Below are positions 1 to 11,048 of a DNA stretch of 64,000 nt, in pieces; within the stretch, counting starts at the first letter, position 1; each line of letters opens with the position of its first letter. The translations under genes and the position numbers were made by a program. A model generated the notes under the pieces. It was not told the origin of the DNA. It saw nothing but the letters and a program-made list of their open reading frames with translations, and searched no databases. The stretch covers positions 144,547-208,546 of the forward strand of contig WJBW01000001.1 of assembly GCA_009646425.1 (NCBI GenBank), read 5' to 3'. This DNA comes from Burkholderiales bacterium LSUCC0115. GTDB lineage: Bacteria > Pseudomonadota > Gammaproteobacteria > Burkholderiales > Burkholderiaceae_A.

Positions 1-210
1 CACATCCTGGACCGACCGCTCTTCGGTGCAGACTGCCTGAATGATTCGCAGGCGAGCCGGTTCGGACAACAGGGCAAAGTACTGGGCAGCTCGGTCGAAA
101 ATGAAGCCTAGTTCATCTTGATTCTGCGTCAACCCATCCACAATACCCTTGCTCTCACGACGCAGGCTGTTGGCCGAAAGTGATGTTGATTGATCAAGTT
201 TGCTTGCCAT
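1..210 (-). CDS. ArsR-family transcriptional regulator (N-terminal part, runs off the window)
   Basis: The minus strand from an ATG at 210 is open to the window edge (70 codons). After a hydrophilic stretch of about 40 residues it reads AAQYFALLSEPARLRIIQAV, the start of a winged-helix ArsR domain (helix 1 and the SEPARLRII signature). A Cys follows at once (AVCTEERS), a place where several thiol- or metal-sensing ArsR proteins carry a ligand. The recognition helix lies outside the window, so the inducer cannot be judged. A dyad just upstream (222-241) fits autoregulation. The thioredoxin-like gene at 321 is divergent and could share the control region. Confidence 0.8.
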   Translation of the reverse strand, partial: MASKLDQSTSLSANSLRRESKGIVDGLTQNQDELGFIFDRAAQYFALLSEPARLRIIQAVCTEERSVQDV

Positions 211-221
211 GGGTGTCGACA

Positions 222-241
222 ATATTCTTATAGAAGCATAT
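222..241. promoter_or_regulatory. AT-rich imperfect palindrome, probable ArsR operator
   Basis: The 20-base stretch ATATTCTTATAGAAGCATAT matches its own reverse complement at 16 of 20 positions. It lies 12 bases upstream of the ArsR start on the minus strand and about 80 bases before the divergent thioredoxin-like gene. ArsR proteins commonly bind such AT-rich dyads over their own promoter. The assignment is inferred from position and symmetry. Confidence 0.45.
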
Positions 242-320
242 AGTCAACTACGAGATGTGACGCGGCGCACAAGGTCCTGCAGCCCCCCCAAAGTACACCT
301 TCCAAAACACCCCAAAAGCC

Positions 321-761
321 ATGCGCCAGACCCACCGCCTCCAAGACGCAAAACAGTTCAAAGTCGTTTTAGAGCAAGCCAAGCAAGCCCGTGGCGAGCT
401 CATCCCTGCCGTCATGGTGGGGTCGACCCGCTGCCCTTGGTGCGAACTCGTTCTCAAAGAGCAACTGAGGCCCCGAATGATCAGCGAAGATCACCCACAG
501 TTGGTGGTCTTGGACTTCGACCTGGCCGACCGAAAGCCGGTGGAAGGCCTGAACCTGATCAAACCACCCTCCGCTCGGTCGCTGTCCCCCGCAGAGTGGG
601 CCAAAGCCCACCGTTATGCCTTGGCCCCAACCGTGGTCTTCATCGACCAACTGGGCCAACCCATCACCGAGCCCTTGATCGGCTATGCCTCTCGTGATTT
701 CTATGGGGCTTACCTGGAGGACCGAATCCTCCAAGCCCAGGCATACTGGCGCAAGATCTAG
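321..761 (+). CDS. Small thioredoxin-fold protein with CPWC motif
   Basis: The 146-residue protein has TRCPWCELV at about residues 36-44, a CxxC redox motif in a thioredoxin-like setting. Further on, LAPTVVFID (about 100-108) contains the cis-Pro that packs against the active site. The C-terminal part, PLIGYASRDFYGAYL, resembles SoxW or thioredoxin-like periplasmic reductases. No signal peptide follows the ATG at 321, and an in-frame stop at 258-260 with no other start between excludes an N-terminal extension, so it appears cytoplasmic. It sits 11 bases before the DUF3422 gene and probably shares its transcript. The substrate is unknown. Confidence 0.7.
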   Translation: MRQTHRLQDAKQFKVVLEQAKQARGELIPAVMVGSTRCPWCELVLKEQLRPRMISEDHPQLVVLDFDLADRKPVEGLNLIKPPSARSLSPAEWAKAHRYALAPTVVFIDQLGQPITEPLIGYASRDFYGAYLEDRILQAQAYWRKI

Positions 762-772
762 AGCCCTGCACC

Positions 773-2149
773 ATGCAAAGCATCGTCGAATTCAATCAAA
801 GAGAAAGCCTGCACCAGGAGGTGCATGCCCGGCCCCCGATCGCCTTGTGGCCCCAGGAACGGGTCGTTCACCAGGCTTTTCTCATCACCAGACCAGAACA
901 GCGGGAGATGCAGCGGGAGTGGGTCGATGCCCTGTCGCGGGTGCTGCAGCAGCCTGGACACCCGGTGCATGGCCGCAGTGTCCGTGTTTTAGAGCTCAAC
1001 CCGGCCCCCTCTCGACTGCTGTTGAAATGGGAAATGCATGGCGAGTTCTGTGCGGTCACCCTCTACCTTCAGGGCGAGCCCTCAGAACGCCCCTTTCATG
1101 AGACCCGTACCGACATCCGGCAGCGATTTCACACCAGACTGGCCGAACTGGGCGTCAAAACCTTAGGACCTGAGTCCGGGGAACGCATCAGTGCGGTCGA
1201 CATCACGATTGCTCAGGAACAGCTCAGTGAAGACGCCGCCGACGTGGCCCCGCGCTTTCAGGGCAACACCGTCATCGGTGGGACGATTCTGGGCACCCGT
1301 CGTGCCCAGGTCTGGACGGATTTCCAGATCGATGCCGGCGGTTACATCAATTTCCTGGTGAACCACCAAGGCATGGGTTCGCGTCAGGCCGGCCGAGTGG
1401 TCCAGCGACTCATCGACATCGACACCTACCGCATGATGGCCCTCCTGGCCTTGCCGAGAGCCAAGTCTCTCTCCGAGCCGCTCAGCAAGGCGGAGTCGGA
1501 CCTGTCCACGCTGTCGACCCGGCTCACGGACACCCAAACAGGCGACAGCGATCAGACCATCCAGACCGATGGCCAGCTGCTCAATGGCGTATCGGCATTG
1601 GCTGCACGAGTAGAAGGCTGGGTCTCTGAACACGGGCTGCGATTTACCGCAAGCGAGGCCTACAGCGACCTCGTTCGGCGCGCGCTCAGCGAACTGAAAG
1701 AAACCGCCCTTCCGGGTGTGCAGACCCTGGGTGAGTTCATGGAGCGGCGTTTTGAGCCAGCCATGCGCACCTGTCGCTGGACCCAGCGACGGCTTCGGGA
1801 GCTGTCGGACCGTATCTCGCGCACCACGCAAATCTTGCGAACCCGGATTGAATTTGTGAATGAGCGTCAGACCCAGGCCCTGCTCTCCAGCATGGACCGT
1901 CGGGCCAAGCTGCAACTCAAGCTGCAGCAGACCGTTGAGGGACTGTCTCTGGTGGTGCTCAGCTATTACGCGGTCGGCTTGATTGGGTACCTGGTCAAGG
2001 GACTCAAGTCAGCCGGGCTCCATGTCGATGCCGAACTGGTCACCGGACTGGCCGTGCCCGTCGTGGCGGGACTGCTCTACTGGGGCATCAGGCGGGCGCG
2101 CAAACGCGCACCTGGCTATGAGAGTCCAACACCTGACAAGCCCCAGTAA
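773..2149 (+). CDS. DUF3422 family membrane-anchored protein
   Basis: The 458-residue protein begins with the family signature around HQEVHARPP (residues 14-22). A long soluble region follows, rich in Arg, Glu and Leu and probably partly coiled coil (about 230-390). Two hydrophobic helices near residues 390-440 and a basic C-terminus (RRARKRAPGY) complete it. This matches DUF3422, a proteobacterial family of unknown function usually about 420-460 residues long. Its 3' end overlaps the convergent cbbY-like gene by 62 bases. The two transcripts therefore run into each other, and no terminator is visible between them. Confidence 0.75.
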   Translation: MQSIVEFNQRESLHQEVHARPPIALWPQERVVHQAFLITRPEQREMQREWVDALSRVLQQPGHPVHGRSVRVLELNPAPSRLLLKWEMHGEFCAVTLYLQGEPSERPFHETRTDIRQRFHTRLAELGVKTLGPESGERISAVDITIAQEQLSEDAADVAPRFQGNTVIGGTILGTRRAQVWTDFQIDAGGYINFLVNHQGMGSRQAGRVVQRLIDIDTYRMMALLALPRAKSLSEPLSKAESDLSTLSTRLTDTQTGDSDQTIQTDGQLLNGVSALAARVEGWVSEHGLRFTASEAYSDLVRRALSELKETALPGVQTLGEFMERRFEPAMRTCRWTQRRLRELSDRISRTTQILRTRIEFVNERQTQALLSSMDRRAKLQLKLQQTVEGLSLVVLSYYAVGLIGYLVKGLKSAGLHVDAELVTGLAVPVVAGLLYWGIRRARKRAPGYESPTPDKPQ

Positions 2150-2807
2150 AGTCGGCCTGCTCAAAGTAAAAAGACTTCACCACCAGGCAGGGCATGCCGA
2201 TGGCCTGAGCGGCCTTCAGGCCATTGGGAGAGTCCTCGACCGCCAGACAGTCTGAGGGTTGAATCCCCAATCGATCCGCCGCGAGCTGATAGGCCTCCGG
2301 ATCTGGTTTTTTGTGAGCCACGTCCTCACCGCAGACGATCACCGCCGGATCACGCAGCCCACTATCCCTGAAGCTGTTGACCCAGAGCACATCCCAATTG
2401 CCCCGGCTGGTCGTGGTCACCACGCCCCACGGACAGCCGGCCTTTTCTAGATCAGCCATCCAGGCCAGAAGTCCTTGTCGAAGGGGCAACTCCCCCGTCT
2501 GCACAATCTGGGCATAGAGTCGGTTCTTGAGCTGATGGGCCTGACGCAGCCGATCCAGGCCGTCGGTGGACAGCGCCTGCTCGTCGCCGATATGACGCGC
2601 CCAGACCTGCATGCGCTCATAACCGCCAGTGGTCTTGAGCAGCCAGGCATAGTCCTGAGGCGTCCAGTGCCAGCCCAGGCCAGTCTGCTCAAAGGCCTGG
2701 TTAAAGGCGGGCAGGTGTCCATCACGCTCGGTCTCAGCCAGCGTGCCGTCGACATCAAAGAGAACCGCCCGACAGCGGCTCAGGTCTAGAGACCAGGTGA
2801 TGGACAT
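2088..2807 (-). CDS. cbbY: CbbY-like HAD-family sugar bisphosphate phosphatase
   Basis: The HAD motifs are all visible: I FDVDGTLAETE with the nucleophile and acid/base Asp, II VTTTSR, III with the Lys in HKKPDPEAY, and IV VEDSPNGLKAA. The cap region and the ETERDGH stretch after motif I match CbbY. Related CbbY proteins remove xylulose-1,5-bisphosphate, a misfire product that inhibits RuBisCO. The ATG at 2807 (AAGG upstream) is preferred over the in-frame GTG at 2822. It is the last gene of the cbb operon, 15 bases after the aldolase. A general beta-phosphoglucomutase-like role cannot be excluded from sequence alone. Confidence 0.75.
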   Translation of the reverse strand: MSITWSLDLSRCRAVLFDVDGTLAETERDGHLPAFNQAFEQTGLGWHWTPQDYAWLLKTTGGYERMQVWARHIGDEQALSTDGLDRLRQAHQLKNRLYAQIVQTGELPLRQGLLAWMADLEKAGCPWGVVTTTSRGNWDVLWVNSFRDSGLRDPAVIVCGEDVAHKKPDPEAYQLAADRLGIQPSDCLAVEDSPNGLKAAQAIGMPCLVVKSFYFEQADFTGACQVLDSHSQVRVCAPA

Positions 2808-2822
2808 CGTGCCTTGACCCAC

Positions 2823-3887
2823 TTACTTCACAACAGCGCGAAGCTCACCCTTGGCGTATTTAGTCGCCATGGTGTCCATGGGGATCACGCGAATCTTGGA
2901 GGCACGACCTGCGCAGCCAAAGGCTTCGAAGCGGGCCTTACAAATCCCCTTGGCCGCCGCAGTCGCCACTTTAAAGAAAGCGCGTGGGTCGAATTCGCTG
3001 GGCTTCTCTGCCATGAGCTTTCGCATGGCGCCGGTCATCGCCAGCCGAATGTCGGTGTCGATGTTGACCTTGCGAACGCCATTCTTGATGCCCTCGACGA
3101 TCTCTTCCACTGGCACACCGTAGGTCTCTTTGATGTCACCACCGTAGGCGCGGATGATCTCCAACCACTCCTGTGGCACGCTCGAGGAGCCATGCATGAC
3201 CAGATGGGTATTGGGGATTCGGGCGTGGATCTCTTTGATGCGACCGATGGCCAGCGTGTCGCCCGTGGGGGGGCGCGTGAATTTATAGGCGCCGTGGCTG
3301 GTGCCAATGGCAATGGCCAGGGCATCCACACCGGTGTCTTTGACGAACTCGGCCGCCTCCGCGGGATCGGTCAGCAACTGGGAGTGATCCAAGACACCCT
3401 CGGCACCAACCCCATCCTCTTCGCCGGCCATGCCGGTTTCGAGAGACCCCAAACAGCCGAGCTCACCCTCGACAGACACGCCGACGGCATGAGCCATCTC
3501 CACCACACGACGTGTCACTTCGACGTTATAGGCGTAGTCAGACGGCGTCTTCATGTCCTCTTTGAGCGATCCGTCCATCATGACGCTGGAAAATCCGCTG
3601 CGAATCGAAGCCTGGCAGACGGCGGGCGATGAGCCATGGTCTTGGTGCATACAGACCGGAATGTCCGGGTACTGCTCGATGGCGGCGTCCACCAGCTTGC
3701 GCAGAAAAGGCTCACCTGCATACTTACGAGCACCCGCTGAGGCCTGAAGAATCACAGGGCTGTCGACCTCGGCTGCGGCCTGCATGATCGCGTGGATCTG
3801 CTCCATGTTGTTCACGTTGAAAGCCGGCAGGCCATAGCCATGTTCTGCTGCATGGTCGAGTAGTTGTCTAAGTGAAATCAAAGCCAT
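2823..3887 (-). CDS. cbbA: Class II fructose-1,6-bisphosphate aldolase (CBB cycle)
   Basis: The protein has 354 residues, as usual for the CbbA/Fba class II subgroup. It contains MHQDHGSS (about residues 80-87), with the zinc-binding His and catalytic Asp. [19 protein letters not shown] and KVNIDTDIR (substrate phosphate binding) follow. In the Calvin cycle this enzyme condenses triose phosphates to fructose-1,6-bisphosphate and also makes sedoheptulose-1,7-bisphosphate. The gene lies between cbbZ (39 bases upstream) and cbbY. It may be the only aldolase and so serve glycolysis and gluconeogenesis too. Confidence 0.93.
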   Translation of the reverse strand: MALISLRQLLDHAAEHGYGLPAFNVNNMEQIHAIMQAAAEVDSPVILQASAGARKYAGEPFLRKLVDAAIEQYPDIPVCMHQDHGSSPAVCQASIRSGFSSVMMDGSLKEDMKTPSDYAYNVEVTRRVVEMAHAVGVSVEGELGCLGSLETGMAGEEDGVGAEGVLDHSQLLTDPAEAAEFVKDTGVDALAIAIGTSHGAYKFTRPPTGDTLAIGRIKEIHARIPNTHLVMHGSSSVPQEWLEIIRAYGGDIKETYGVPVEEIVEGIKNGVRKVNIDTDIRLAMTGAMRKLMAEKPSEFDPRAFFKVATAAAKGICKARFEAFGCAGRASKIRVIPMDTMATKYAKGELRAVVK

Positions 3888-3926
3888 CTTGTTGGTCTCC
3901 CTGTGTAAAAGTCTTGTTATGTTTGT

Positions 3927-4589
3927 TTACTGAAGCCCGGTAAAAAAGCTCACTACCGGGCTGATGTCATCGACGATGCGATCGGGCTCGGCCATGGCAA
4001 TCGGACGACCATGGTTGTAGCCATAAGGCACCGCCCACACCGGGACATCAGCCGCTCGCGCAGTCTGAACATCGATCTCGCTGTCACCCACAAAGAGGGT
4101 CGATCCAGTGGATTCGCCGAAATGGGTCATGCAGTGCTGAATGCCACCGGGATGAGGCTTCTTGGTGGGCAGGGTGTCACCCGAGATCACCAGATCAATC
4201 AGGTGCTGCAGGCCGTGGGCCTCGACGACCCGCTCGGTGAACCGGTTTTCTTTGTTGGTGACGATCGCGCGACGAATACCCCGCTCGCCAAGCGTCTTGA
4301 GGGTCTCCTCCACCCGGGGGTAGAGATGAGACTGGGTGCCAGCGGTGTCGAAGTAGTGCCCGATGAAGCGGTCCATGACCCCCTGCCAGTCCGTCTGCTC
4401 GGGATCACCGACGCTATCCGCCCAGGCCTGCTTCATGAGCCAACCGGTGCCATGCCCAATCCAACGCCGAACATCGGCGTCGGACGCCGGTCTGGCATTG
4501 AAGTCCTTCAAGGTTCTGTTCACCGCCATGGCGATTTCATCGGCTGTTTCAATCAGCGTGCCATCCAAGTCAAAGATCACCAGGGCCAT
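3927..4589 (-). CDS. cbbZ: Phosphoglycolate phosphatase
   Basis: This 220-residue HAD hydrolase carries FDLDGTLIETADEIA (motif I), IVTNKENRF (II), KKPHPGG (III Lys) and FVGDSEIDVQTA (IV). The length, cap and motif II match Gph/CbbZ, which dephosphorylates the 2-phosphoglycolate made by RuBisCO oxygenation. It lies 22 bases after the phosphoribulokinase gene in the same operon, as in many autotrophic betaproteobacteria. The ATG at 4589 has the ribosome-binding site AAGGAG on the minus strand. Confidence 0.88.
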   Translation of the reverse strand: MALVIFDLDGTLIETADEIAMAVNRTLKDFNARPASDADVRRWIGHGTGWLMKQAWADSVGDPEQTDWQGVMDRFIGHYFDTAGTQSHLYPRVEETLKTLGERGIRRAIVTNKENRFTERVVEAHGLQHLIDLVISGDTLPTKKPHPGGIQHCMTHFGESTGSTLFVGDSEIDVQTARAADVPVWAVPYGYNHGRPIAMAEPDRIVDDISPVVSFFTGLQ

Positions 4590-4611
4590 GTCAACAATCT
4601 CCTTTAAGGAT

Positions 4612-5484
4612 TTAAGCGCGGCGTTTCATGTCCATGAGCCGCAGAATCATGGGGGTAAAGATCAACTGCATGGCCAGGCCCATCTTCCCGCCCGGAATCA
4701 CAATGGTGTTGGGGCGGGTCATCATCGCGCCGTGCAGCATGGAGAGCAGATAAGGGAAATCAATGCCCTTGGGATTGGCGAACCGAATCACCACCATCGA
4801 CTCGTCTGCCGAGGGAATGTCTTTGGCGATAACGGGATTCGAAGTGTCAACGGTTGGCACCCGCTGGAAGTTCACATGGGTGCGAGAGAACTGCGGCATG
4901 ATGTGGTTGATGTAGTCCGGCATGCGACGCAGAATGGTGTCCACCACGGCTTCGGCCGAGTAGCCGCGCATCTTCTGGTCACGGTGCAACTTCTGAATCC
5001 ACTCCAGGTTCACAATCGGCACCACGCCCACCAGCAGGTCGACGTGTTTGGCCACATTGATCTGGTCATCGGCGTAACCACCATGCAGGCCCTCGTAGAA
5101 CATCATGTCAGTGTCGCCAGGAATGGGCTGCCAATCGATAAAAGTACCCGGATCCTGTTTGTAAGGTGCTGCCTCTTCCGCGTCGTGCAGATAGCGACGA
5201 ACCCGACCTGATCCATTCTCGCTGTAGGACTTGAACAGGTTCTCGAGCTCGCCGAGCAGATTGGCCTCGGGACCAAAATGACTGAAGTGTCGATTGCCAG
5301 CAGCCTCGGCTTCCTTCATGGCCGCGCGCATCTCCATGCGGTTGTACCGATGGAAGGAATCGCCTTCAACGATCTGGGCATTGATGCCCTCTCGGCGAAA
5401 GATGTGCTTAAAGCTGCTCATCACCGTGGTGGTGCCGGCTCCCGACGACCCTGTGATGGCAACGACTGGATGTTTCACTGACAT
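4612..5484 (-). CDS. cbbP: Phosphoribulokinase
   Basis: The 290-residue protein starts with a P-loop, GSSGAGTTT, near residue 12. VEGDSFHRYNR follows, then the Asp and Arg-rich lid region and FYEGLHGGY. This is the short, octameric bacterial type of phosphoribulokinase, which makes ribulose-1,5-bisphosphate from ribulose-5-phosphate and ATP. Together with RuBisCO it defines the Calvin cycle. The gene is 67 bases after cbbF. A GGGAGAGCG stretch upstream serves as the ribosome-binding site for the ATG at 5484. Confidence 0.95.
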   Translation of the reverse strand: MSVKHPVVAITGSSGAGTTTVMSSFKHIFRREGINAQIVEGDSFHRYNRMEMRAAMKEAEAAGNRHFSHFGPEANLLGELENLFKSYSENGSGRVRRYLHDAEEAAPYKQDPGTFIDWQPIPGDTDMMFYEGLHGGYADDQINVAKHVDLLVGVVPIVNLEWIQKLHRDQKMRGYSAEAVVDTILRRMPDYINHIMPQFSRTHVNFQRVPTVDTSNPVIAKDIPSADESMVVIRFANPKGIDFPYLLSMLHGAMMTRPNTIVIPGGKMGLAMQLIFTPMILRLMDMKRRA

Positions 5485-5551
5485 GACGCTCTCCCTAGTG
5501 ACCTGTTATCGGCCTTTTATCGTTGATCTGTTGTCTTTATGGTTTGGACAC

Positions 5552-6622
5552 TTAGTTTTGGAACAGCGACCGCTCTTTGAACAGGGGCGAGCTGTAGGCC
5601 TTGTCCTCGCCCTTGTCGTATTCGTCGTGGTACTTGGCCACTCGCTCGACCTCTTCACGTGACCCGACGATCACTGGAATGCGTTGGTGGATCTGCTCGG
5701 GCTTGACCTCTAGAATGCGGCCGCGTCCAGTAGACGCAGCCCCACCAGCCTGCTCGATCACCATGGACATGGGATTGGCCTCGTACATCAAACGCAGACG
5801 ACCTGGTTTGCTGGGATCTTTGGTGTCTTTGGGGTACATGAACACACCACCGCGCATCAGGATGCGGTGGACATCGGCCACCATCGACGCGATCCAACGC
5901 ATGTTGAAGTCGCGACCCCGAACGCCGGTCTTGCCGGCCTTGCACTCCTCCACATAGCGCTGAACCGGCGGCTCCCAGAAGCGCTCGTTGCTGGTGTTGA
6001 TGGCGAACTCACTGGTCGATGCTGGAATCTGAATGTTCGGGTGAGTCAGAATAAAGTTACCCACCTCGCGGTCCAGGGTGAAGCCATGGGTGCCCTGGCC
6101 CACCGTCAGCACCAGCATGGTCGAGGGCCCATAGATGGCATAACCGGCCGCCAGTTGTTGGTCACCCGGGACCAGATAGTCCTGAAGGCTGGGTTTGCCC
6201 TTGGGCGCCCGAACCACTGAAAAAATCGAACCCACCGACACATTGACGTCGATGTTGCTCGAGCCGTCCAGGGGGTCAAACAGGGTCAGGAAATTGGCAC
6301 AAGCCGGCCTGGGTTCTACGGCGATGGGATCGTCGTTTTCTTCGGAGGCCAGACCCGCCACCAACCCACCCAGCTGAAAGGTGTTAATGAAAGCCTGATC
6401 AGACAAAACATCGAGCTTTTTCTGGGTCTCGCCTTGGACGTTCTGCGACTCTAAGCTGCCCAGAATGCCAGCCAGGGCACCCTTGGCGGTCATGGCTGAA
6501 ATTGCCTTCACGGCCGCAGCGATGTCGACCAGCAGAGCGGCCAGACCGGCCCCCTCCTCCGCATGGTGCTCACGAACCTGCTGAATCAAAAACTTCGATA
6601 GCGTTGTACGCCCTAAATGCAT
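5552..6622 (-). CDS. cbbF: Class I fructose-1,6-bisphosphatase
   Basis: The 356-residue protein contains [16 protein letters not shown], the metal-binding motif of type I fructose bisphosphatases. [19 protein letters not shown] and [15 protein letters not shown] near the C-terminus form the substrate site. In the cycle it dephosphorylates fructose-1,6-bisphosphate and often sedoheptulose-1,7-bisphosphate. The order cbbX-cbbF-cbbP matches other red-type operons. The end of the gene lies 67 bases before cbbP. The sequence shows no redox-regulatory Cys loop like that of the plastid enzyme. Confidence 0.95.
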   Translation of the reverse strand: MHLGRTTLSKFLIQQVREHHAEEGAGLAALLVDIAAAVKAISAMTAKGALAGILGSLESQNVQGETQKKLDVLSDQAFINTFQLGGLVAGLASEENDDPIAVEPRPACANFLTLFDPLDGSSNIDVNVSVGSIFSVVRAPKGKPSLQDYLVPGDQQLAAGYAIYGPSTMLVLTVGQGTHGFTLDREVGNFILTHPNIQIPASTSEFAINTSNERFWEPPVQRYVEECKAGKTGVRGRDFNMRWIASMVADVHRILMRGGVFMYPKDTKDPSKPGRLRLMYEANPMSMVIEQAGGAASTGRGRILEVKPEQIHQRIPVIVGSREEVERVAKYHDEYDKGEDKAYSSPLFKERSLFQN

Positions 6623-6692
6623 GACAGCCTCCCTTTAACTGCTTTTGTAGTTGGTCGACCCTTGTTTGGAGCCGATCTCTTTTTTCAACATC

Positions 6693-7631
6693 TTAATTGG
6701 CGTCCAAGCCCCCCGAGAAGACTCTCGATGCGCGAATGTCTTCCTCAGAAATGACCGACAGATCTTCTGGCCCAACTGTGCTCTGCGAGGACATGGCCAG
6801 CTTGAAGACTCGATTGGCCTGACGCAGTCGCGCCCGGTCCAATGCATTTCGAACCGATCGGGCGTTGGCAAAGTGTGGCTGCTGTTTGCGCAAGCCGATG
6901 TATTCGGACATGGCCTCCTCGGCCTTGTCATCGAGTGCGTAATGCATCTGACCGACCATGGTCTTGGCAATAGCCAGCAGCTCTTCGTCTTGATAGTCTG
7001 GAAAATCGATGTGGTGGGCAATGCGAGAACTCATGCCAGGGTTCGACTTAAAGAAGGTGTCCATGCGGTCCTTGTAGCCCGCCAGAATCACCACCAGGTC
7101 GTCTCGGTTGTTCTCCATGACCTGCAGCATGATCTCGATGGCTTCTTGGCCATAGTCACGCTCGTTTTCCGGGCGATACAGGTAATAGGCCTCGTCAATG
7201 AACAAGACGCCACCCATGGCTTTTTTCAGAATTTCTTTGGTTTTGGGTGCCGTGTGGCCGATGTACTGACCCACCAGGTCATCTCGGGTCACGCTGACGA
7301 CATGGCCTTTTCGCACATAACCCAGGCGATGCAGAATAGTGGCCATCTTCATGGCCACCGTGGTCTTGCCCGTACCGGGATTGCCGGTAAAACACATGTG
7401 AAGCGATGGTGTAGCGGCCTCCAGGCCCATCTGAGCCCGCGCCCGCGAGACCACCAGAAAGGCGGCGATCTCGCGAATGCGTTGCTTAACAGGCTTGAGG
7501 CCGATTAGCTCACGGTCCAGCTCATCGAGCACCTCCATGACCTGCGCTTCTTCCAGAATCGACTTCAGATCGACCTGGCTTGGCGCCGGGGTTGATGCTG
7601 ACGTGGTCTTTTGGTCATCTGCTGGGGTCAT
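6693..7631 (-). CDS. cbbX: RuBisCO activase CbbX (AAA+)
   Basis: The 312-residue AAA+ protein has Walker [12 protein letters not shown] (near residue 87), Walker [12 protein letters not shown], and a pore-loop stretch [12 protein letters not shown]. Arg-finger and sensor regions follow. CbbX hexamers remodel inhibited red-type RuBisCO by pulling on the C-terminal tail of CbbL. This agrees with the form IC large subunit encoded 2 genes upstream. The 43 bases between cbbS and cbbX hold a ribosome-binding site but no terminator. The N-terminal 30 residues are Thr/Ser/Ala-rich and probably disordered. Confidence 0.96.
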   Translation of the reverse strand: MTPADDQKTTSASTPAPSQVDLKSILEEAQVMEVLDELDRELIGLKPVKQRIREIAAFLVVSRARAQMGLEAATPSLHMCFTGNPGTGKTTVAMKMATILHRLGYVRKGHVVSVTRDDLVGQYIGHTAPKTKEILKKAMGGVLFIDEAYYLYRPENERDYGQEAIEIMLQVMENNRDDLVVILAGYKDRMDTFFKSNPGMSSRIAHHIDFPDYQDEELLAIAKTMVGQMHYALDDKAEEAMSEYIGLRKQQPHFANARSVRNALDRARLRQANRVFKLAMSSQSTVGPEDLSVISEEDIRASRVFSGGLDAN

Positions 7632-7674
7632 GGTGGTTCTCCTGGCTTTTGGTGAACTGGTGAGCTGCCTCTAC

Positions 7675-8091
7675 TTAATAACGCTGACCAGCGGGCTTGT
7701 CAGTCGCATACGAGTGAGTCGTGTAGCGGATCTGACGGCCGTCTGCCTCCTGACGAACCAGACCGAAGCCGGGCTCATTGGCGGGACGGTTCACCATGAA
7801 ACCCATGGTGATGGACTCAACGCCACGGGTGTTGTCAAAGGCAATGACCCGAATGTAGCTGTTGCCCTGCGCCTTGCGACAGGCGTTGACTTCGTAGAGG
7901 ACAGCCGCGCCATCCTTGATCTCGAACATGGGGATGCCCCACATGTTCCAGTAGGTGTTGCGGGGGTGGGGATCGTCGGTCCACTCGACACCCAGGGCCC
8001 AGCCCTTGCTGATCGCGTAGTCCACCTGCAGACGAATCTCGTCGTCGGTCAGGTCGGGCAGAAATGAAAATTGGCCTTGTGTAATTCGCAT
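7675..8091 (-). CDS. cbbS: RuBisCO small subunit, red-type (form IC)
   Basis: The 138-residue protein begins [32 protein letters not shown] and [11 protein letters not shown] follow, characteristic of red-type small subunits. The C-terminal extension past about residue 105 ([15 protein letters not shown], then [13 protein letters not shown]) forms the beta-hairpin of form IC/ID small subunits. It forms the L8S8 holoenzyme with cbbL, 15 bases upstream. The ATG at 8091 has AAGGAGATC before it. Confidence 0.97.
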   Translation of the reverse strand: MRITQGQFSFLPDLTDDEIRLQVDYAISKGWALGVEWTDDPHPRNTYWNMWGIPMFEIKDGAAVLYEVNACRKAQGNSYIRVIAFDNTRGVESITMGFMVNRPANEPGFGLVRQEADGRQIRYTTHSYATDKPAGQRY

Positions 8092-8106
8092 TTGTGATCT
8101 CCTTGA

Positions 8107-9722
<1,616 letters not shown>

Positions 9723-9737
9723 TTGGAGGGAGAACGC

Positions 9738-10685
9738 ATGAAGAACCTGTCACTCAGACAGCTCAAGATTTTTGTATCGGCAGCTCGCCTATCGAGTTTT
9801 GCAAAGGCGGCCGAAGAGATGCACCTGACAGCTCCGGCCATCTCCATGCAGATGCGCGACCTAGAGGAAGACTTGGGCATTCCGCTCTTTGCCAAAAAGG
9901 GTCGTGGCATTGCGCTCACGAGTGCTGGCGAGTACTTCCTGGTTTATGCCCGAAGGGTGTTGCAAAGCCTTCGCGAGGCCGAGGACATGATGGCCAAGCT
10001 CAAGGGCATCGAGACAGGTAGCCTGACCATCGGCCTGGTGAGCACGGCCAAATATTTCGTGCCCCAGTTACTCGCTGAATTTCGAAAAGACCATCCCGGC
10101 ATTCAGGTGGTGATTCAGGTTCGAAACCGCGACCAGCTCATCAAGCTGCTGCGTGAAGGAGAAATCGACATTGCCGTCATGGGCAAGCCACCGCGTGATC
10201 TAGACGTTCGGGCAGAGCCCTTTGCCAACCATCCTCACGCGTTTATCGCCGCGCCCAACCATCCTCTGACCAAGCAAAAACGAATCCCGGTCGGCACCCT
10301 GGACCAGGAGGAGGTCCTGGTTCGTGAGGCCGGCTCCGGCACGCGCGCCGTGATGGAGAACTTCTTTGAGGAGCATCGCTTTCGGCCCATGTCGACCATC
10401 GAGATGTCGAGCAACGAGACGATCAAACAAGCCGTGATGGCCGGGCTGGGGATCTCGTTTACCTCCCTGCATACCGTCGGCCTGGAAATGGAACACGACA
10501 AGCTGGCCGTCTTGGATGTCGAGCAGACGCCGGTGACTCGAATCTGGCATGTGGTCAACCTGACGGGCAAGAACCTGTCCCTGCCCGCCGAGGCTTTCCG
10601 CTACTTTGTTTTAGAACAGGGCAACGAATTGATGGCCGCCATGTTCCCGCTGCTTACGAATCTCATGAAGTCTTACAAGCCTTAG
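9738..10685 (+). CDS. cbbR: LysR-type regulator CbbR
   Basis: The protein is about 315 residues from the ATG at 9738, which has GGAGGGAGA before it; an in-frame TTG at 9723 is less likely. The N-terminus, LRQLKIFVSAARLSSFAKAA, is the LysR winged helix-turn-helix, followed by a linker helix and two effector lobes. VLVREAGSGTRAVME is typical of CbbR/CysB-like effector sites. It is divergent from cbbL, the classical place for CbbR, which activates the operon. The BigR-like gene follows closely on the same strand with no clear terminator between. Confidence 0.93.
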   Translation: MKNLSLRQLKIFVSAARLSSFAKAAEEMHLTAPAISMQMRDLEEDLGIPLFAKKGRGIALTSAGEYFLVYARRVLQSLREAEDMMAKLKGIETGSLTIGLVSTAKYFVPQLLAEFRKDHPGIQVVIQVRNRDQLIKLLREGEIDIAVMGKPPRDLDVRAEPFANHPHAFIAAPNHPLTKQKRIPVGTLDQEEVLVREAGSGTRAVMENFFEEHRFRPMSTIEMSSNETIKQAVMAGLGISFTSLHTVGLEMEHDKLAVLDVEQTPVTRIWHVVNLTGKNLSLPAEAFRYFVLEQGNELMAAMFPLLTNLMKSYKP

Positions 10686-10718
10686 TTTATTGATTTATAA
10701 ACTATACGGTTGTATAGT
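10684..10718. promoter_or_regulatory. Two abutting palindromes before the BigR-like gene (operator)
   Basis: AGTTTAT at 10684-10690 pairs with ATAAACT at 10697-10703. Starting inside that arm, ACTATAC at 10701-10707 pairs with GTATAGT at 10712-10718. Both are perfect 7-base arms, and the whole stretch is AT-rich and lies directly before the GTG at 10725. BigR and SqrR repress their own promoters by binding AT-rich dyads. The overlap with possible -10 sequences (TATAAAC or TATAC) fits autorepression. Confidence 0.6.
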
Positions 10719-10724
10719 AATCAG

Positions 10725-11048
10725 GTGGCTACTTTAAGCATCGACATTCCCCAGCTTCGCCAGGCTGCAGGCACCGCCTGCGCTGCCCTTCGGCTCCTCG
10801 CCAACGAGGATCGACTGATGCTGCTCTGTCAAATTGGTCAAGGCGAAAAAAACGTCAGCACCCTCGAGTCCCTCACCGGCATCCGACAACCGACCCTGTC
10901 GCAGCAACTGGGTGTCTTGCGTACCGAGGGAGCCGTCAGCACGCGTCGCGAGGGCAAGCAAATTTTTTACAGCCTAGCCGACCCTCAGATCGAGAGTCTT
11001 CTTCAAACCCTCTACAAACTTTTCTGCTGCGAGACATGCATCAAATGA
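10725..11048 (+). CDS. BigR/SqrR-like ArsR-family persulfide-sensing repressor
   Basis: Counted from the GTG at 10725, the protein has 107 residues with a winged helix (VSTLESLTGIRQPTLSQQLG, then the wing REGKQIFYSL). Cys35 (LMLLCQIG) and Cys101 (KLFCCETC) are 66 residues apart. That equals the spacing of the sulfide-sensing pair in BigR (42/108) and SqrR (41/107), in the same helices. Such proteins form a tetrasulfide or disulfide and release DNA. Two further Cys (102 and 105) are extra. A TTG at 10710 also gives an ORF but lies within the operator, so GTG is preferred. It overlaps the DUF442 gene by ATGA. Confidence 0.85.
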   Translation: MATLSIDIPQLRQAAGTACAALRLLANEDRLMLLCQIGQGEKNVSTLESLTGIRQPTLSQQLGVLRTEGAVSTRREGKQIFYSLADPQIESLLQTLYKLFCCETCIK

